From an uncultured bacterium (GTDB lineage Bacteria; Verrucomicrobiota; Kiritimatiellia; RFP12; UBA1067): 9,211 nucleotides of DNA. This document shows positions 6,554-9,211 of the stretch, in pieces. The DNA is taken from assembly GCA_902773475.1 (NCBI GenBank), contig CACYEO010000103.1, positions 1 through 9,211 of the forward strand. Direction: 5' to 3'. Position 1 is the first letter of the stretch; each line of letters starts with the position of its first letter. A model generated the notes under the pieces. It had not been told where the DNA came from. It searched no databases and worked only from the letters and a program-made list of their open reading frames with translations. Position numbers and translations under genes: made by a program.

Positions 6554-7653
6554 GCGCGAAATCCAGGATCGCGGTGATAACGGGCGAGGACGATTACCTC
6601 GTCGAACGCGCCGCCAAAAACGCGATCGCGGGAATGCTTCCGCAGGGCGCGGATCCGCGCCAGTGCGTGGAAATCGTGGACGGAGCCGCCGGAAAGGCCG
6701 AAACGCAGCTTCGCAGCATCGCGCTCGCGCGCGCCTCCCTCGCGACGCCGCCGTTCCTGGAACCGGCCAAAGCCACATGGTGGAAGAATGTGACGTTCCT
6801 TCCGGGCGGCGCGGAAAAGCGGAAACTCGCCGAGGACGTGAAAAAGGCGCTCGAAGATTTCGCCGCAACCGCGGCGAACGCGGACATCCCGCAGAACCAG
6901 TGTCTCGCGATAACGGCGCCCTCCGTGCTGGGAACTTCCGTTTTCATGAAACGCCTCGCCGCCAAAGCCGAAGTCATCCATGCCGGCGGCGGCGGAAAGG
7001 CGTCGGCCAGGCGCGACGGCGCGATATCGTTCCTGATGGACGAGGCGGCCGCTCTGGGGCTGGAGCTCCAGAGCGGAATCGCGGCGGCGATAGTCGCGAA
7101 ACGCGGCGTAGACTCGCGCGCCCTGGAATCCGAGCTTGCGAAAATACGCGACTGGATGGAACCGGGCCGGAAGGATGTCCCGCGCGAAGCCGTCGACGAA
7201 GTGGTGTCCCCCGGCGCCGAGCCGGAGCTTTGGGATCTCACCGATGCGGTGTCGGCGCGCGACGCCGCGAAGATATCGCGCGTTCTGGCCAGTTTCGACG
7301 GAACCGACCAGTCCGCCTGCATACCGCTCGTTCACGCCGTGGAAAAGCTCTTCAGGGATCTTGCGGTCCTGCGGGACATGCTCGACCGCGGCATCGTCTC
7401 GCCGCACGGGTCGTGGACGGCGCGCGCCGCGGGCGCGGATCTCGAGAATCTCGGACTTCTCGGATACAACCCGTCCGCGCCGCTGAATTTCATCCAGAAA
7501 AGAAAGCTCGAAGCGGCCTCCCGCTTTTCCGGGCGCGTCCTGCGCCGCGCGCACATGCTCGCGACGGAGCTCCGCGAACGCATGGTTTCGTCATCCGGCG
7601 GCGCGGATGCGATAGACCTCTTGAACAACCTGCTCCTGAGGGTGATTTCATAG
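6550..7653 (+). CDS. holA: DNA polymerase III delta subunit
   Basis: 367-residue clamp-loader subunit that opens the sliding clamp during replication. The N-terminus SRIAVITGEDDYLVERAAKNAI matches the family's opening strand and GEDEYL-like loop. The rest has the helical, low-identity character of the family, including a C-terminal collar-like region (ACIPLVHAVEKLFRDLAVLRDML, then SAPLNFIQKRKLEAASRFS). E. coli HolA is 343 residues. The start is GTG 6550, overlapping the upstream stop as GTGA, with GGAG seven bases before it (6539-6542). The frame is open back to 5758, but that stretch only shadows the HTH-EIIA gene. The family is divergent in sequence, so I rely on N-terminal match, size and helical pattern; a search should confirm it. 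Expression is likely coupled to the HTH-EIIA gene. Confidence 0.82.
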   Translation: MSAKSRIAVITGEDDYLVERAAKNAIAGMLPQGADPRQCVEIVDGAAGKAETQLRSIALARASLATPPFLEPAKATWWKNVTFLPGGAEKRKLAEDVKKALEDFAATAANADIPQNQCLAITAPSVLGTSVFMKRLAAKAEVIHAGGGGKASARRDGAISFLMDEAAALGLELQSGIAAAIVAKRGVDSRALESELAKIRDWMEPGRKDVPREAVDEVVSPGAEPELWDLTDAVSARDAAKISRVLASFDGTDQSACIPLVHAVEKLFRDLAVLRDMLDRGIVSPHGSWTARAAGADLENLGLLGYNPSAPLNFIQKRKLEAASRFSGRVLRRAHMLATELRERMVSSSGGADAIDLLNNLLLRVIS

Positions 7654-7687
7654 GACGGCGGAACGCGACCGCCGCCGCGGAACAGAC

Positions 7688-8629
7688 ATGGCACACTCGC
7701 ACGACATGCGCTTTCAGACGACGCCGGACGGACGGCGGGGCGGAACGGGGAGATCCGGATTCACGATCCTGGAAATCCTTCTCGCGACCGTCCTGATGTC
7801 CATCATGATGGTTGTCGTGTTTCTGAGTTTCAACGCCGTGTCTACGGCATGGCGCAAGTCGAGCGAACTCGCCGACAAGCTGCAGCATTCCGATTACGCG
7901 CTTTCGCAGGTGATTTCGGGCCTCCGTTCCGCATACTACCCCACGACAGGCTCAAAATCGGGCGAATACGGCTTCATGCTGATGGACAACGGCGACGGGA
8001 CGGAAGCGGCGGACCGCATACGCTGGACGAAACTCGGCACGGCGATAGTCGGCGGTTCTTCAAGCCTTGCGCAGACGCCGCACACGGTCGAAATATGGAC
8101 GGAACAGCCGTCCGGCGACATGCCCGGCGGCCTCATGGCGCGCGCGTGGCGCGGCGAACTGCAGACCGACGACTTCGATCCGGACGACGAGGAGCAGGTG
8201 AAGCCGTACATGCTTGTCGACGGCATACAAGGATTCAACTGCCGCGTCCTCGACGAGTCGCAGCCGTTCAAAAACGACGGTACGCCGAACTGGCAGGACC
8301 ATTGGAATGCGTCGAACACGCTGCCGAGGGCGGTCGAACTCACGTTCACGCTTGCGCCAACCGAAAAAGGCGACACGCCGGCGGAAATACGCCGCTATGT
8401 GAACATTCCGCTTTGGGACATATCGCAGAATCCCGTGGCCGCAGGATCGGACAACGGGAAAAACGCGCGCAGGCCAGGAAGCGGCGGCACGGGCGCGGGA
8501 ACGGGAACAGGCGGCGGGAACGGCGGCAGGAACGGCGGCGGATCCTCCGGAAGAAACGTCCCCGGCGGCGGAACCGTCGCGCCTGGCGGCGGAAGGCCCG
8601 TGCAGGGTCAGCCTCCTCCGCCTCTCTGA
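7688..8629 (+). CDS. GspJ-like pseudopilin / prepilin-type protein with glycine-rich tail
   Basis: 313 residues. A class III prepilin signal is plain: a basic 24-residue leader ending RSG, then cleavage before FTILEILLATVLMSIMMVVVFLSF, with E29 as the +5 glutamate and the hydrophobic helix needed for assembly. The globular part (about 60-250) has features of GspJ minor pseudopilins, such as SELADKLQHSDYALSQVISGLRSAYY and a later PRAVELTFTLAP strand. From about residue 252 the protein becomes low complexity: repeated GG, GT and GGGN runs ending in QPPPPL. Start ATG 7688 has only a weak GGA upstream; ATG 7706 would leave an 18-residue leader and is possible. No other secretion or pilus genes are in view. 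It follows holA by 34 bp and overlaps the convergent lipoprotein gene by 22 bp. GspJ rather than another prepilin-like protein is a moderate call. Confidence 0.82.
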   Translation: MAHSHDMRFQTTPDGRRGGTGRSGFTILEILLATVLMSIMMVVVFLSFNAVSTAWRKSSELADKLQHSDYALSQVISGLRSAYYPTTGSKSGEYGFMLMDNGDGTEAADRIRWTKLGTAIVGGSSSLAQTPHTVEIWTEQPSGDMPGGLMARAWRGELQTDDFDPDDEEQVKPYMLVDGIQGFNCRVLDESQPFKNDGTPNWQDHWNASNTLPRAVELTFTLAPTEKGDTPAEIRRYVNIPLWDISQNPVAAGSDNGKNARRPGSGGTGAGTGTGGGNGGRNGGGSSGRNVPGGGTVAPGGGRPVQGQPPPPL

Positions 8630-9033
8630 AGATAGCGGACTTTCGGCGGAGGCGGCGGATTGCGGTTTTTTTCGATCCGTTCGAGCTTTTCGCGTCCGTC
8701 CGAGACATACGAGACCGGCGCCTGCGGGCGGACGAAGATCACGCGCGAGAACCCTTTCTGGAACAGCCATCCGCCGACAAGTTTTTCATCTTCCTCCGTC
8801 ACGCCTTCCATGGCGCGCACGGGGAGTTGATCCTGTCCGCGCACGCCGTCGCCGCGCAGTTTGCGCGGAAGATCTTCAAGCGGGACGGTACGGCCGCGAT
8901 ATGCCACCACGCCGCCGGAATACAATTCGACGGGCGGGTTTCGCGCGTCCAGGACAAGCCCGCCGCCGCATCCGGACAATGCGGCCGCGGCGGCGGCGAT
9001 TGAAGCAAAATGAAACAGGCGGTTTTTTCCCAT
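8608..9033 (-). CDS. Small lipoprotein, possible ExbD/TolR-like periplasmic domain
   Basis: 141 residues. The signal peptide is clear: MGKNRLFHF, a hydrophobic ASIAAAAAA core, and lipobox LSGC with lipidated C22, followed by GGG, so it should be membrane-anchored in the periplasm. Residues about 35-105 (VELYSGGVVAYRGRTVPLEDLPRKL, then LPVRAMEGVTEEDEKLV and GFSRVIFV) follow the ExbD/TolR periplasmic pattern: strand, ligand loop, helix, strand, helix, GFxxVxFV strand. That is a weak, by-eye resemblance. The tail is PPPPP followed by QRGGGG. Start ATG 9033 is chosen because a perfect TATAAT ends six bases upstream and the signal peptide begins there; ATG 9051 or the open frame to 9102 would place extra residues before it. 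No Shine-Dalgarno. Convergent with the pseudopilin gene. Lipoprotein is secure; specific function is unknown. Confidence 0.8.
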   Translation of the reverse strand: MGKNRLFHFASIAAAAAALSGCGGGLVLDARNPPVELYSGGVVAYRGRTVPLEDLPRKLRGDGVRGQDQLPVRAMEGVTEEDEKLVGGWLFQKGFSRVIFVRPQAPVSYVSDGREKLERIEKNRNPPPPPKVRYLQRGGGG

Positions 9034-9039
9034 GCGCGT

Positions 9040-9068
9040 ATTATACGGCATATCTCCCCGCCGCGCAA
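9040..9068 (-). promoter_or_regulatory. Promoter of the lipoprotein gene, likely leaderless
   Basis: On the minus strand a perfect TATAAT (9045-9040) stands 17 bp after TTGCGC (9068-9063, three of six to -35 consensus). The six bases ACGCGC separate it from ATG 9033, so +1 is expected at the A of the start codon. In this GC-rich stretch an exact TATAAT is unlikely to be chance. Confidence 0.62.
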
Positions 9069-9103
9069 ACCGTCCGCCGCATCCGCGCCCCGCCCCCGTC
9101 AAT

Positions 9104-9121
9104 CCGCCGCGAAACCGGCGG
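9104..9121. other. Short hairpin upstream of the lipoprotein promoter
   Basis: CCGCCG (9104-9109) and CGGCGG (9116-9121) form a 6-bp stem with a six-base loop. No T tract follows on either strand, so it is not a terminator by itself. It lies between the lipoprotein promoter and the palindrome at 9160; its role is unknown. Confidence 0.4.
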
Positions 9122-9159
9122 CTACCAATCTCGACAAATCAGGAATTTGGAATCTCTGG

Positions 9160-9177
9160 CCGCCCCCATGGGGGCGG
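9160..9177. repeat. Perfect 18-bp palindrome beside a pyrimidine-rich tract
   Basis: CCGCCCCCATGGGGGCGG is its own reverse complement. On the plus strand it is followed by a T/C-rich run (9179-9203, with TTTTCTTTT), which could make it an intrinsic terminator for rightward transcription. The T run is interrupted by C and starts several bases late, and the stem would need to open at its centre. Read on the minus strand, the same tract is AGGAGG followed after ten bases by the ATG in the palindrome centre and a 15-codon open frame (9169-9122, MGAARDSKFLICRDW). Neither reading is proven. Confidence 0.4.
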
Positions 9178-9211
9178 ATCCTCCTTTTCTTTTCCTTTGC
9201 CTTCCTCAACC

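Noticed and set aside
5842..7554. 570-residue minus-strand frame opposite HTH-EIIA and holA
   Set aside because: High GC keeps antisense frames open. The translation has no recognisable domain and the plus-strand genes are well supported.
7656..7674. Hairpin CGGCGG/CCGCCG between holA and the pseudopilin gene as a terminator
   Set aside because: No T tract follows, and the gap is only 34 bp.

Overview
The window looks like ordinary chromosome from a GC-rich, diderm (outer-membrane) bacterium. It carries MlaE/MlaF/MlaD-type phospholipid-transport genes, a lipoprotein with a clear lipobox, a type II secretion/type IV pilus-like pseudopilin and a PTS EIIA-type protein. The gene mix and the look of the proteins would suit a member of the PVC group (Verrucomicrobiota, Kiritimatiellota or Lentisphaerota). 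That placement is an impression from memory, with low to moderate confidence. I see no insertion sequence, phage gene, CRISPR array, tRNA or rRNA.

Layout. (1) Bases 5562 down to 1 on the minus strand form one probable operon: argB, argD, argG, mlaE, mlaF, mlaD (mlaD runs off the left edge). It joins three arginine-biosynthesis enzymes to an ABC lipid-transport module. Junctions are tight: argB/argD overlap by 17 bp, mlaF/mlaD by an ATGA, and the other gaps are 14 to 68 bp. (2) Bases 5563-5827 are a divergent control region with a good promoter facing each way and, between them, a cluster of GTTGTTTCC-like repeats arranged as a dyad. (3) From 5828 on the plus strand come a protein fusing an excisionase-type helix-turn-helix to a PTS EIIA domain, then holA (DNA polymerase III delta) overlapping by GTGA, then a GspJ-like pseudopilin with a glycine-rich tail. 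(4) A small lipoprotein on the minus strand (9033-8608) converges on the pseudopilin and overlaps its 3' end by 22 bp. (5) The last 170 bases hold no firm gene, but do hold a perfect 18-bp palindrome next to a purine-rich Shine-Dalgarno-like tract.

How the parts may work together. ArgB, ArgD and ArgG act at steps 2, 4 and 7 of arginine synthesis; argC, argF and argH are not in view. MlaE, MlaF and MlaD would form an inner-membrane complex moving phospholipid between the membranes. The most interesting hypothesis is regulatory: the HTH-EIIA fusion, a plausible phosphorylation-controlled DNA-binding protein, is divergent from the arginine operon across a dyad-rich region and could control it. 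A second theme is that the genes heading transcription units have their -10 hexamer almost against the start codon and no Shine-Dalgarno there, while most genes inside operons do have one. This suggests leaderless mRNAs.
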